A stretch of 15,691 bases of DNA from Halieaceae bacterium (GTDB lineage Bacteria; Pseudomonadota; Gammaproteobacteria; Pseudomonadales; Halieaceae), in assembly GCA_902518075.1 (NCBI GenBank), contig CABYEX010000030.1, positions 1 through 15,691 on the forward strand, written 5' to 3'. Shown here in pieces: positions 1 to 7,437 of this stretch (positions within the stretch are counted from its first letter, which is position 1; each line of letters starts with the position of its first letter). Made by a program: the position numbers and the translations under genes. The notes below the pieces were generated by a model, which saw only the letters and a list, made by a program, of their open reading frames with translations, searched no databases and was not told the DNA's origin.

Positions 1-5
1 CCAAG

Positions 6-191
6 ATGGCCAAGCAACGCGGCAAGGTCAAAATGTTTGACCGCGGTGGCGACATCGCCGAGCTGAAAAAACGCTGCAAGAAAGAGACCGGGCTGGACGC
101 ACCGCGCCAGCCAGAGTTCCAGGCTTGGGCACTCAAGTTCCTTGAAGAACAGCCCAAGCCTAAAGGCCGTATCAAGATGGCGCGCGGCTGA
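6..191 (+). CDS. Small basic hypothetical protein, possibly the C-terminal part of a longer gene
   Basis: I do not recognise this 61-residue product. It is lysine/arginine-rich (for example KKRCKKETG around residues 21-29, and a KPKGRIKMARG tail), with a short acidic helix-like segment near residues 43-50. It has no signal peptide or membrane segment. The ATG lies only five bases from the window edge and the codon before it is open, so the true start could be upstream and the gene may be truncated here. A clean intrinsic terminator follows 24 bases after the stop, which supports a real transcribed gene ending here. The basic composition would suit nucleic-acid or ribosome contact, but that is a guess. 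Confidence 0.55.
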   Translation: MAKQRGKVKMFDRGGDIAELKKRCKKETGLDAPRQPEFQAWALKFLEEQPKPKGRIKMARG

Positions 192-215
192 TTAGCTCGC
201 TATCTGCGTTCCTGC

Positions 216-241
216 AAAGCCGGGCCTTGCCCGGCTTTTTC
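216..241 (+). terminator. Rho-independent terminator after the first gene
   Basis: A perfect 10-bp stem (AAAGCCGGGC / GCCCGGCTTT) closes a 3-nt loop (CTT) and runs straight into a T tract on the plus strand. It follows the stop codon at 189-191. The same stem recurs at 3485-3507. The next gene begins only about 25 bases downstream. Confidence 0.9.
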
Positions 242-266
242 TTGGGTCAACCACTCAGGGGGCAAC

Positions 267-716
267 TTGATCGTTGACCGTACAGACCTGATCGGTCGCC
301 CCTTGCGGGCCGCAACCTATACCGTATCCGAAGTCGACGTGAACGACTTCCTAGGCGTAGTGGCTGAGCCAGACTTCGTGCCAACCGATGGTTCTGAGGC
401 AGCCTCAGAGCGCTTGGCCCCTCCATCGTTCGCGCCTTTCCTTGCGGTGCTTGGCCTACTGAAAACATTCGACTGGCAGGAAGACTTTCTGTTTGATTAC
501 CGAACGGGTACGGCCATGTTTGGAGAGCAGTCCATTGAGTTTCATCGACCCTTGGTGGTGGGGGAATCTGTTGCTATCTCTGCAGCCATAAGCGATGTGT
601 ATGAGAAGCAGGGCAAGCAGACGTTTGATGTGATCGAAGTTATCTTTGACATTATGAGTCTCGAAGAAGGGGATCTGCTCATGTCCGGTCAGCAATCCTA
701 CATTCTGTTCAAATGA
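267..716 (+). CDS. FAS1-like / MaoC N-terminal hot-dog dehydratase subunit
   Basis: This 149-residue protein matches the FAS1-like dehydratase (MaoC_dehydrat_N) hot-dog half-domain. It opens with a DLIGRPL..ATYTVSEVDVNDFLG segment (residues 7-30). The APPSFAPFLA loop (51-60) and the central-helix region follow. The strands EQSIEFHRPLVVGESV (87-102) and the C-terminal sheet complete the fold. Half-domains of this type usually lack the catalytic Asp/His and bind substrate as partner of a MaoC subunit. The partner here overlaps by four bases (ATGA at 713-716), so the two are probably translated together as a heteromeric (R)-specific enoyl-CoA hydratase. The start is TTG with an AGGGGG ribosome site at 257-262. 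An in-frame start further in would cut into the conserved N-terminus. Confidence 0.85.
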   Translation: MIVDRTDLIGRPLRAATYTVSEVDVNDFLGVVAEPDFVPTDGSEAASERLAPPSFAPFLAVLGLLKTFDWQEDFLFDYRTGTAMFGEQSIEFHRPLVVGESVAISAAISDVYEKQGKQTFDVIEVIFDIMSLEEGDLLMSGQQSYILFK

Positions 717-1159
717 CAGCGCCATTGAACAAAGCGTGGTTTGAGGATTATGAGGTCTCGATGTCTCTGCCCACTATTGAGCAGGGGCCAATGGATCGCT
801 TTGATTACATCCCGATTGCGCTGATTTTAAGAGACACCAATCCGCTCCATCTGGATCGGGTTTATGCTCAGGAGCGAGGCCTGCCCGACGTGGTGCAGCA
901 GGGACCGCTGAACCAGGCTTATCTCTATCGTTATTTCACAACGTTGCTGCATGACCCCTGGGATTTGGTGACGACTAAAATGCGCTTTGCTGCCAATGTG
1001 TTTCCTGATGACATCTTGACCTGTGGTGGAGAGGTGCTGGCCGTGGCGCCCATGGAGGCGGGTGGCGGTATCGTGACCTGCGCCCTGTGGCAACGAAATC
1101 AAAAGGGCGAGACTATTCTGAAAGGTGAGGCGAAGGCACGTATTCCCTCACGAGGCTAG
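713..1159 (+). CDS. MaoC-like (R)-enoyl-CoA hydratase, catalytic subunit
   Basis: This 148-residue protein has a MaoC hot-dog fold. The hydratase signature is visible as RDTNPLHLD at residues 40-48, with Asp41, Asn43 and His46 in the positions of the catalytic Asp/His dyad of (R)-hydratases. The following QQGPLNQAYLYRYF segment (62-75) is the central hot helix, though the usual HG before the helix reads QG. The C-terminal strands (MRFAANVFPDDILTCGGEVL, 90-109) are typical of the family. It would add water to a trans-2-enoyl-CoA in the cytoplasm. Its start codon overlaps the stop of the FAS1-like gene, an arrangement known from two-subunit hydratases such as the steroid side-chain ChsH1/ChsH2 type and from mesaconyl-CoA-type hydratases. 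The substrate cannot be read from the sequence. Confidence 0.87.
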   Translation: MTAPLNKAWFEDYEVSMSLPTIEQGPMDRFDYIPIALILRDTNPLHLDRVYAQERGLPDVVQQGPLNQAYLYRYFTTLLHDPWDLVTTKMRFAANVFPDDILTCGGEVLAVAPMEAGGGIVTCALWQRNQKGETILKGEAKARIPSRG

Positions 1160-1189
1160 CAGGGCGCTCACAGAAACGCCATACCGGCC

Positions 1190-2788
1190 TCAGGCGGGGG
1201 CCATTTCAGCGAGGATCCGCTCGCGGAGCGCGGACTTGAGTATCTTGGTGGCGCCCATGGGCCAGTCGGCCACATACCGTACATGCCGAGGAATCTTGAA
1301 GCTTGCAATCTCGCCGCGGCAAAAATCGATCATCTCAGCTTCCGTCACTGTCGCATCCGATACCAGTTCAATGAACGCCACAGGCACCTCACCGTATTTT
1401 TCGTCGGGCAGACCCACGACCTGTGCCAGCTTCACCGCTGGGTGGAGCGCAAGGTAACCCTCTATCTCGACAGCCGCGACGTTCTCACCACCCACTTTCA
1501 ACATGTCTTTGATCCGGCCGCGAAATGTCACACGGCCCTCCGCGTCTAAAACGCCAAGATCACCGGTCCGGAACCAATCGTCGTCCCAGAAAGCTGCCTC
1601 GGTTTTCTCGGGGTCGTTGTAATAACCGCGGAAGACGCCGCGCCCGCGGGCGACGATTTCTCCGGGTTCGCCGTGCGCCAGCGTCTCGCCGGTTTCCGGG
1701 TCGCGCACTTCAATGTCGATGCCCGGCAGCGCTTGACCTGAGCACTCCGAGCGCAGTGTTAGGGGATCATCAGGATTACACATCGCTACGGACCCGCCGC
1801 ACTCGCTCATTCCAAAGCAGGTGATCTGGGTGGTATGCGGCATCAGGGACTGCATAGAGACTAGCTCCTCGGGTGGTCCTACATTCAGCATGACGCGCAC
1901 GTCCTTCAAGGCGTCAGGGGTGTAGCGGGGGTGGTGGAGTATCTGCAGGGTAATGGTGGGGAAAGCGGGGAAGGCGACGGTGACCCGCTCGCGGGTAATC
2001 AGGTTAAGCGCCTCGTTCGGCTCAAAGTGAGCCATGGAGACCAGTGTCCCACCGACATGCAGGGTGCCGGTGAGCGGCTGAGTGAAGGCGCTATGGAACA
2101 TAGGCAACGGGTTCCAAACGACATCGCCCTCGATGAGCCGCAAGCGATCTGTGCCACCCACGACGCCGGCATGTTGCAGGACTACATGGTCCAACGGACA
2201 GCCCTTCGGCATCGCCGTGGTGCCCGAGGTGTAAAACATCAGCGCGACATCGGTTATCGCGGTACCTGCGTGGCGCTTCTCTACCTCACTGGAGTTTACC
2301 GACTCTGCCAAACCGCAGAAAGTGTCGAGATCCATGAAGCCCTCGCGATGCCCTGCGCCCAAAAATATCTGATGCCGCACAGAGGGCAATCTCTGCACCC
2401 CAGCCTTGTTCAACAGCTCGACGTAGTCCGTGTGTTCTTCGACGATGTCGTTGGTTACCACCACTTTGATACCCGCATCCGCCGTGACATGGGCGATTTC
2501 ACGTGCCTTGAAGCGGGCGTTGTACAGCACTGGGATTGCGCCGATCAGTGACGCCCCGAACAGCAGTTCGGTGAAATCCAAGCCATTGGCCATCAGGATG
2601 CCCACGCGATCTCCGCGCTCGATACCCAGGGCGATCAGGGAGCGACCGACCCGCCTCGCTTGGGCCGCGAGTTCACCGTAGGTGACCCGGTCATCGCCGA
2701 CAACAATACAGTCACGGTCCGGGTGCTGCCTTGAACCCCGCAGCAATACCTCGGCGAGGGGAATCGTCTCGAAGTCAGCCAGTGACAA
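1190..2788 (-). CDS. Class I acyl-CoA synthetase (AMP-forming acid-CoA ligase)
   Basis: This 532-residue ANL-superfamily enzyme makes an acyl-adenylate from a carboxylic acid and ATP, then transfers the acyl group to CoA. All core motifs are present: the P-loop YTSGTTAMPKG (186-196), the FGMSECGG motif (325-332), WFRTGDLG with Asp410 (405-412), the hinge RIKDMLKVGGENV (425-437), and the catalytic lysine in the ATKILK motif (Lys515). The length is normal for fatty, aromatic or carnitine-type acid ligases. There is no signal peptide or membrane anchor, so it is cytoplasmic. The start is TTG at 2788 with a GAGGTG ribosome site about seven bases upstream; the nearby upstream ATG is in another frame. 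Its 3' end converges on the MaoC gene with a 30-bp gap. The family covers many acids, so the substrate is not assigned. Confidence 0.93.
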   Translation of the reverse strand: MSLADFETIPLAEVLLRGSRQHPDRDCIVVGDDRVTYGELAAQARRVGRSLIALGIERGDRVGILMANGLDFTELLFGASLIGAIPVLYNARFKAREIAHVTADAGIKVVVTNDIVEEHTDYVELLNKAGVQRLPSVRHQIFLGAGHREGFMDLDTFCGLAESVNSSEVEKRHAGTAITDVALMFYTSGTTAMPKGCPLDHVVLQHAGVVGGTDRLRLIEGDVVWNPLPMFHSAFTQPLTGTLHVGGTLVSMAHFEPNEALNLITRERVTVAFPAFPTITLQILHHPRYTPDALKDVRVMLNVGPPEELVSMQSLMPHTTQITCFGMSECGGSVAMCNPDDPLTLRSECSGQALPGIDIEVRDPETGETLAHGEPGEIVARGRGVFRGYYNDPEKTEAAFWDDDWFRTGDLGVLDAEGRVTFRGRIKDMLKVGGENVAAVEIEGYLALHPAVKLAQVVGLPDEKYGEVPVAFIELVSDATVTEAEMIDFCRGEIASFKIPRHVRYVADWPMGATKILKSALRERILAEMAPA

Positions 2789-3017
2789 CGGCGCACCTCA
2801 TCGCATTCTTGCGGGGCGCCAGAGAGTTCCGGGCTGTTGTCTGGGAGTGGGGTTGGTGCATAGGCACATCACTGTACCCGTATCCCCGGTGACTCGCTAT
2901 TGGCGCGGATATCAGGTCGGCTGTTGGTGATAGCTGTCTCTTGGGGCACAAGGCGGGCCATTGAGCCTGAAGATTGTTGAGCTCATCTCCCACGCATATT
3001 CTGACGGGGGAGCCACC

Positions 3018-3455
3018 ATGACGCGCACCTTACTGATCAAGCTACATTTCGATTGTTCTGCCTTTTTCGCTGCTGCGATCGTGTTGGTGGCGGTGTCCGG
3101 TGGCCTTTACCTGAGCGGTATCAAAGGCTCCATCGAACAGACACCTGTCGCCACCCTCGCCACGGGACAGCAACTCTCGCAGAACCCTAGCGAGGCAAAC
3201 GTGCAAGCGGCATTGGCTTCTCTTGGTGTCGCTGATCTCGAGTTTGAGTACGTGAAACAAAAAGGCTCACAGCTGATTACTCGGACCATGACACGGTCGT
3301 TTTATACGCTGGATATCAGCGGAGACGAGGCGGTGGTGCTCTTTATTATTTTGACGGGTCTTTGGTTAGGGCTGTCTTCTGCTCGGCTCCGCTCCTCTAC
3401 CGCAGTGATCTCGGGCGCCGGAGTGATTCTGTTCCTGTGGCTCGCGTTTTCGTAG
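3018..3455 (+). CDS. Small PepSY-associated-type inner-membrane protein
   Basis: This 145-residue membrane protein starts with LLIKLHFDC followed by a long hydrophobic helix ending in SGGLYL (residues 5-33). That resembles the first helix of PepSY-associated TM proteins, which begin with a KLH motif and end in an SG/TG turn. A soluble stretch of about 70 residues follows (38-103). Two more hydrophobic segments come after it (about 104-121 and 128-144), so the soluble part is probably periplasmic and three helices are expected. It is much shorter than full PepSY_TM reductases. ATG at 3018 is chosen because GGGGGAG (3005-3011) precedes it; a TTG at 2961 would add 19 residues but has no ribosome site. 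PepSY-TM genes often lie near TonB receptors, as here, but this one is on the opposite strand. Function is inferred only by family. Confidence 0.65.
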   Translation: MTRTLLIKLHFDCSAFFAAAIVLVAVSGGLYLSGIKGSIEQTPVATLATGQQLSQNPSEANVQAALASLGVADLEFEYVKQKGSQLITRTMTRSFYTLDISGDEAVVLFIILTGLWLGLSSARLRSSTAVISGAGVILFLWLAFS

Positions 3456-3480
3456 CCGAGCAACAATAAATAAGTACCCA

Positions 3481-3511
3481 TAAAAAAGCCGGGCATTGCC
3501 CGGCTTTTTTA
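3481..3511. terminator. Bidirectional intrinsic terminator between converging genes
   Basis: The stem AAAAAAGCCGGGC / GCCCGGCTTTTTT has 13 bp, a 3-nt loop (ATT), an A tract on one side and a T tract on the other. It can therefore stop transcription from the PepSY-type gene (plus) and the TonB receptor gene (minus), which end 26 bases before it and 14 bases beyond it. Its core differs from the 216-241 terminator by a single loop base. Confidence 0.93.
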
Positions 3512-3524
3512 TGGGTTCAGAGGC

Positions 3525-6137
3525 TTAAAAGTCCCACTGGACCTCTACGCCCGCCGTGCGGTATGTACCTGGCGTCACAAAGGCGCCGCCAAATTCTGGC
3601 GCCATGATCACTTCCCCTACGTATTCTTCGTCGAACAAGTTACGAGCAAAAGCGGTCACTCTCCAACCCTCACCGCTTATGCCGACACGCAGATTAGCGA
3701 TGCCGTAGGCGTCAACCTTCGTCTTGGAATAGCTCGTGGCCAAACCTCCGAACAAGACGGCAGGTACCTCGTATGGTAGTCCCTCAAAGTCATAAGACTT
3801 GGGCACATCAAGATCACTTCCCTGAACAACGTGGTAGAAAACGTCTCCTTGGTATGCGTACTCGAAACGGGCGAGCAGATTAAAGTCCCCAATATTCTGG
3901 TCCCAAGTGAGTGCGACATTGGCTGTGAATTCCGGGGCGTTCGGCACGTCATTACCTGATACGTATGGGCGGACTGTCATGGCGTCGATCTCTCCATCGA
4001 TTGTGCTGTAGCCAGCATCCAATCGAAGGCTATCGGTCATTTGCCATGAAGCGCCAACCTCGAAGCCCTGAATGGTGACTTCGTCGATACCTTCAACAGT
4101 TCTTAATAGACCGAAGGGGCCTACGTAGAATTCAAAGAACTGCATGTCATCGACTTCGGTGTGGTACGCAGCGGCGTTCAGCTGCAGGTTGCCGTCCAGC
4201 AATGTGGAGCGGAAACCCACCTCGAAAGAGCTGGAGGTTTCTTCCTCATAGATTTCGGGCGGTGCCACCGGCAGGCCATCAGGGTTCACCAGGAACAAGC
4301 TAATAGTCTCGGTGCCACCGAGGTTGTTAAAGCCTCCGGTCTTAAAGCCAACACCCCAGCTACCGAACAGGGTAGTGTTTTCAGACAGGTCATAAGTCAA
4401 ACTGATTTTGGGCTGGATGGCGTCGAACTCTTCGCTGCGATCCGCCACTCGTGCACTTACCGCACCTGTCGACAGGTCGATAAAGGCAGGGTTCCAAGGT
4501 GTGCCGCCTAAAGGCGCGCCGTTTAGCGTACAGCCACCTGCAAAGAAGGTCCCACAGTAGTTGATATTGGTAGAGACGTACCCATCAGCTGGACTGGGTA
4601 CTGCATTGCTGACTTCTCGATCCTCGATGTCGTATCGCAGTGCGAAGGACAATTCCATGCGGTCGGTAACGTCGTAGTTAATAGAGCCAAAACCGGACAA
4701 TACTGTCGTTTCGAAGTCATCCAATACCAGTGCATCGGTGAGCTCGTTCACGAAGGAACGTGGCAGTGAGGCGCGCCCATCATCCTCGAGCTGCGCCACG
4801 CCAACGCGCCGATCAATATTCAGGAAGTACATGCCCGCCTGCCAACGCAGTCGCTGGTCAGCATCCGAGGTCCACTGCAGCTGGAAGCTGATGTCTCGCT
4901 GGTTACGCTCTTGATACTGATAGCCGTCGCACGTAGTAGGACTGTAAGGAGGGAAGAACGGGTCGCCCGCGGGTGAGAAACCGGCGAGGTTAAAAGTAGG
5001 TTGCTGCATCGGCGTTCCATCACCGAGGAACAATGATCGCTCTACAGCGGTTTGCTGGCAGTGCCCCAGGTTGTTATAGAACCCGAATGCACCGGAGGTA
5101 CCATCTGCCAGAAAGTACTGGTCCTGGTCTGAGTAGAGTGCCCACGCGGTCAGGGTGCCTGAGTCAAACTGTTGGTCGATTTTTACAGATACCTCGAGTG
5201 TGTCCTGCTCATTCTCTGGATCGACATTGGGACTGTATACCCATTCAAAATCATTGACGTCGACCGAGGCTGCCGCAGGGTCAACTCCAAAGTCTTGCAG
5301 TCCGTCTAGAGCGCCGACAAAAAACGGCAGTTCAAAAGCGGCGTTGAATGAGATTGAGGCAGCAGATACCTGCGAGTAGCGAATCTTCGTATCAATCGAC
5401 ATCGTATCTGTGGGATCGAAAACGAGGCGTCCGCTAACGGCGGTTTCCTCGTAGTCGTTGACGACATCGTCATTGAGGTAAACATTCTCGAGGAAGCCGT
5501 CAGTCTTGCGCGAAGTGACAGTGAGGCGGCCGGCGACGTCGCTGCCCAATGGGCCCGCTATTGTGGCCGTACCGTAAACCGTGCCGTATTCCGCTCCACC
5601 GACTTTGATACTGCCTTCCATTTCCTGTGTAGGTCGCTTGGTCGACATTATGACTGCACCCGCGGCGGCAGACCGGCCATAGAGTGCGCCTTGCGGTCCT
5701 TTCAATACCTCAATCTGCGCCAGATCGGGGTACTCGCGGTTAAAGGCTGAGGGGTTTGTATAAAGAATGCCATCGACAATAAACGCGAAGTTGGTCTCTG
5801 CGTCGCGAGCACCGTTGATACCGCGAATAGCTAATTGGCTATCTCCCACCTCGACAGAGTTCACGAACGTGACGCCCGGTGTCATGTAGACAAAATCTTC
5901 CGCGCGAGCCACCCCCATGTTCTCGATCTGGCCTTCAGTAAAGGCCGTCACAGTGGCGGGTACGTCCTGCAGTGATTCTGCGCGGGCTCGAGCGGTCACT
6001 ACCACCTCTTCGAGCTGCGCCATCGCGACAGACGGCATCAGCGTTGCGGTGGCGGAGATTGCCGCTGATACTGCTGCGGTCAAGGGGAGTGTCGCTAACG
6101 CCTTGTGACGTCGCTTGAGTGGGGTAAAGCTCCTCAT
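3525..6137 (-). CDS. TonB-dependent outer-membrane receptor (substrate unknown)
   Basis: This 870-residue receptor has a signal peptide (residues 1-40, cleaved after SVAMA). A TonB-box-like LEEVVVTAR follows at 42-50. The plug domain (about 57-170) carries LAIRGI, FIVDGILY and VLKGPQGALYGRSAAAGAV. A 22-strand barrel ends in the outer-membrane signature residue Phe (VEVQWDF). The SD is strong (AAGGAGG, 7 bases before ATG). Two cysteine pairs (Cys360/Cys403 and Cys528/Cys536) lie in probable extracellular loops and could form disulfides. The plug and barrel style (QPKISLTYDL..GFKTGGFN) is that of the large receptor group common in sphingomonads and marine gammaproteobacteria, which often serves hydrophobic organic substrates rather than iron. 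It lies 87 bp behind two CoA-transferases on the same strand with no terminator between, and no Fur box is visible upstream. That favours uptake of a carbon source (inference). Confidence 0.93.
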   Translation of the reverse strand: MRSFTPLKRRHKALATLPLTAAVSAAISATATLMPSVAMAQLEEVVVTARARAESLQDVPATVTAFTEGQIENMGVARAEDFVYMTPGVTFVNSVEVGDSQLAIRGINGARDAETNFAFIVDGILYTNPSAFNREYPDLAQIEVLKGPQGALYGRSAAAGAVIMSTKRPTQEMEGSIKVGGAEYGTVYGTATIAGPLGSDVAGRLTVTSRKTDGFLENVYLNDDVVNDYEETAVSGRLVFDPTDTMSIDTKIRYSQVSAASISFNAAFELPFFVGALDGLQDFGVDPAAASVDVNDFEWVYSPNVDPENEQDTLEVSVKIDQQFDSGTLTAWALYSDQDQYFLADGTSGAFGFYNNLGHCQQTAVERSLFLGDGTPMQQPTFNLAGFSPAGDPFFPPYSPTTCDGYQYQERNQRDISFQLQWTSDADQRLRWQAGMYFLNIDRRVGVAQLEDDGRASLPRSFVNELTDALVLDDFETTVLSGFGSINYDVTDRMELSFALRYDIEDREVSNAVPSPADGYVSTNINYCGTFFAGGCTLNGAPLGGTPWNPAFIDLSTGAVSARVADRSEEFDAIQPKISLTYDLSENTTLFGSWGVGFKTGGFNNLGGTETISLFLVNPDGLPVAPPEIYEEETSSSFEVGFRSTLLDGNLQLNAAAYHTEVDDMQFFEFYVGPFGLLRTVEGIDEVTIQGFEVGASWQMTDSLRLDAGYSTIDGEIDAMTVRPYVSGNDVPNAPEFTANVALTWDQNIGDFNLLARFEYAYQGDVFYHVVQGSDLDVPKSYDFEGLPYEVPAVLFGGLATSYSKTKVDAYGIANLRVGISGEGWRVTAFARNLFDEEYVGEVIMAPEFGGAFVTPGTYRTAGVEVQWDF

Positions 6138-6224
6138 GGGTAGCCTCCTTTTTTATGGGCCCGGGAAGGGCTCTGAATCCGATTTTTACACGGTTTGTGG
6201 GGCTTCAGATCAGCGCCAAGCCCG

Positions 6225-7424
6225 CTAAGATTTGCCCGATGTCCGGACATTAATATCGCTCGCTTCCAATATCGCCTCGCGATCGGTTTCGGTCAAGTCC
6301 AGTTCTGCAATAATTTTCGCGGTATCGGCGCCAACTTGTGGCAATAGTGTGTCGATTTGGGCGGGTTCATCGGTAAATTTGATCGCCGAGCCGATGTGGT
6401 CATTGCCTGCCTCGTCCTGAAACCGCATGCCGCGCTCCTGAACATGATCTGCCCGCCACGCCTCCTCGAGTGTCACCACCGGGCTCCAGCAGATTTCCCG
6501 GCCCTCAAACCAGACTTCCCACTCCTCTCGGGTGCGCGTCCTGAAGGTCTCGCGTAAAAACGCAATTGCCGGCCAGTGGTGTTCACCTGCCGGTCCGGTC
6601 ACTGCGCTTATGAAGTCTGGTCGCCCCAACCCTGTAAATAAAGCCTCCACGAACTTCTGTTCGCCACCACCCAGAGCAACATAGTGTTTGTCTGCCGTCT
6701 CATACACATTCAGCATGGCGTTGCCGCCATGCGTCCGCTCTTTGAGCCGATCCGGGGCTTGCCCGCCACCGAATACAGGCCCCAGAATATTGGGGCTCGC
6801 TGCCAAGACCGACTCGAACATGCTGATATCCACAAAGTCGCCGCGTCCGGTTGTGTGACGACGATGTAGCGCCATGAGCACTCCCGACAACGCAAGATAA
6901 GAAGACAACATGTCAGCAATTGGCACACCGATAATTGCGGGACCTGAGTTGCCCTCTGGTGATCGGGTGACATCGAGGATGCCGGTAGCGGCGACGGTGG
7001 CGGTATCGTGAGCGGGTTTATCGCGCCACGGCCCAGTCTGCCCGAAGGCGGAGATCGAGCAGTACACTAGTCTGGGGTTTTCCGCTGAGAGTGTCTCGTA
7101 GTCAATGCCGAGTCGTTTGGCCACGCCCGGGCGGAATGCCTCGACAACCACATCAACCTGCGTAGCCAATGCGAGCAGGGCGGCCTTACCGGCGCCGGTT
7201 TTGAGATCCAGCGCGATGCTCTCTTTGCCCCGCTGGGTGTTGCGGAACATGACTGTCTCGCCCCCTTGTTGCCACGGGAACGCTGCAGCGGATCGGGTGG
7301 GTTCCGGTGCGCGCGGGTTCTCTACTTTGATGACCCGCGCGCCGTGATCAGCCATCAACTGCGTGGCTGCGGGTCCTGGCAGAAACAGCGACAGGTCAAG
7401 AACGGTCAGGCCATGCAGTTTCAT
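6225..7424 (-). CDS. CaiB/BaiF family III CoA-transferase (second of pair)
   Basis: This 399-residue protein moves CoA between carboxylic acids. Family features are the N-terminal LSLFLPGPAATQLMADHGAR Rossmann segment (11-30), VIKVENP (31-37), SIALDLKTGAGK (69-80), DVVVEAFRPGVAKRLGIDY (91-109) and YCSISAFGQTGPW (121-133). The position that carries the nucleophilic Asp in formyl-CoA transferase and alpha-methylacyl-CoA racemase is Glu204 here (VDISMFES). The gene starts 13 bp after the stop of the preceding CaiB/BaiF gene, so the two form one operon. No good ribosome site is visible, which suggests translational coupling. The two proteins are clearly diverged, so this is not a recent tandem copy. 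Donor and acceptor acids are unknown; racemase activity cannot be excluded. Confidence 0.9.
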   Translation of the reverse strand: MKLHGLTVLDLSLFLPGPAATQLMADHGARVIKVENPRAPEPTRSAAAFPWQQGGETVMFRNTQRGKESIALDLKTGAGKAALLALATQVDVVVEAFRPGVAKRLGIDYETLSAENPRLVYCSISAFGQTGPWRDKPAHDTATVAATGILDVTRSPEGNSGPAIIGVPIADMLSSYLALSGVLMALHRRHTTGRGDFVDISMFESVLAASPNILGPVFGGGQAPDRLKERTHGGNAMLNVYETADKHYVALGGGEQKFVEALFTGLGRPDFISAVTGPAGEHHWPAIAFLRETFRTRTREEWEVWFEGREICWSPVVTLEEAWRADHVQERGMRFQDEAGNDHIGSAIKFTDEPAQIDTLLPQVGADTAKIIAELDLTETDREAILEASDINVRTSGKS

Positions 7425-7437
7425 TCTGGATCAAGTG

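Noticed and set aside
1931..2551. 206-codon open frame on the plus strand inside the acyl-CoA ligase
   Set aside because: It is the antisense shadow of a gene with every family motif; the translation has no recognisable domain.
2974..3002. TTGTTG / TATTCT promoter-like pair with 17-bp spacing
   Set aside because: Transcription would start at about 3009, inside the ribosome site of the gene at 3018, so it is unlikely to be its promoter.
2961..3017. TTG start giving 19 more residues for the PepSY-type protein
   Set aside because: No ribosome site there, while the ATG at 3018 has GGGGGAG and the family-like sequence starts right after it.
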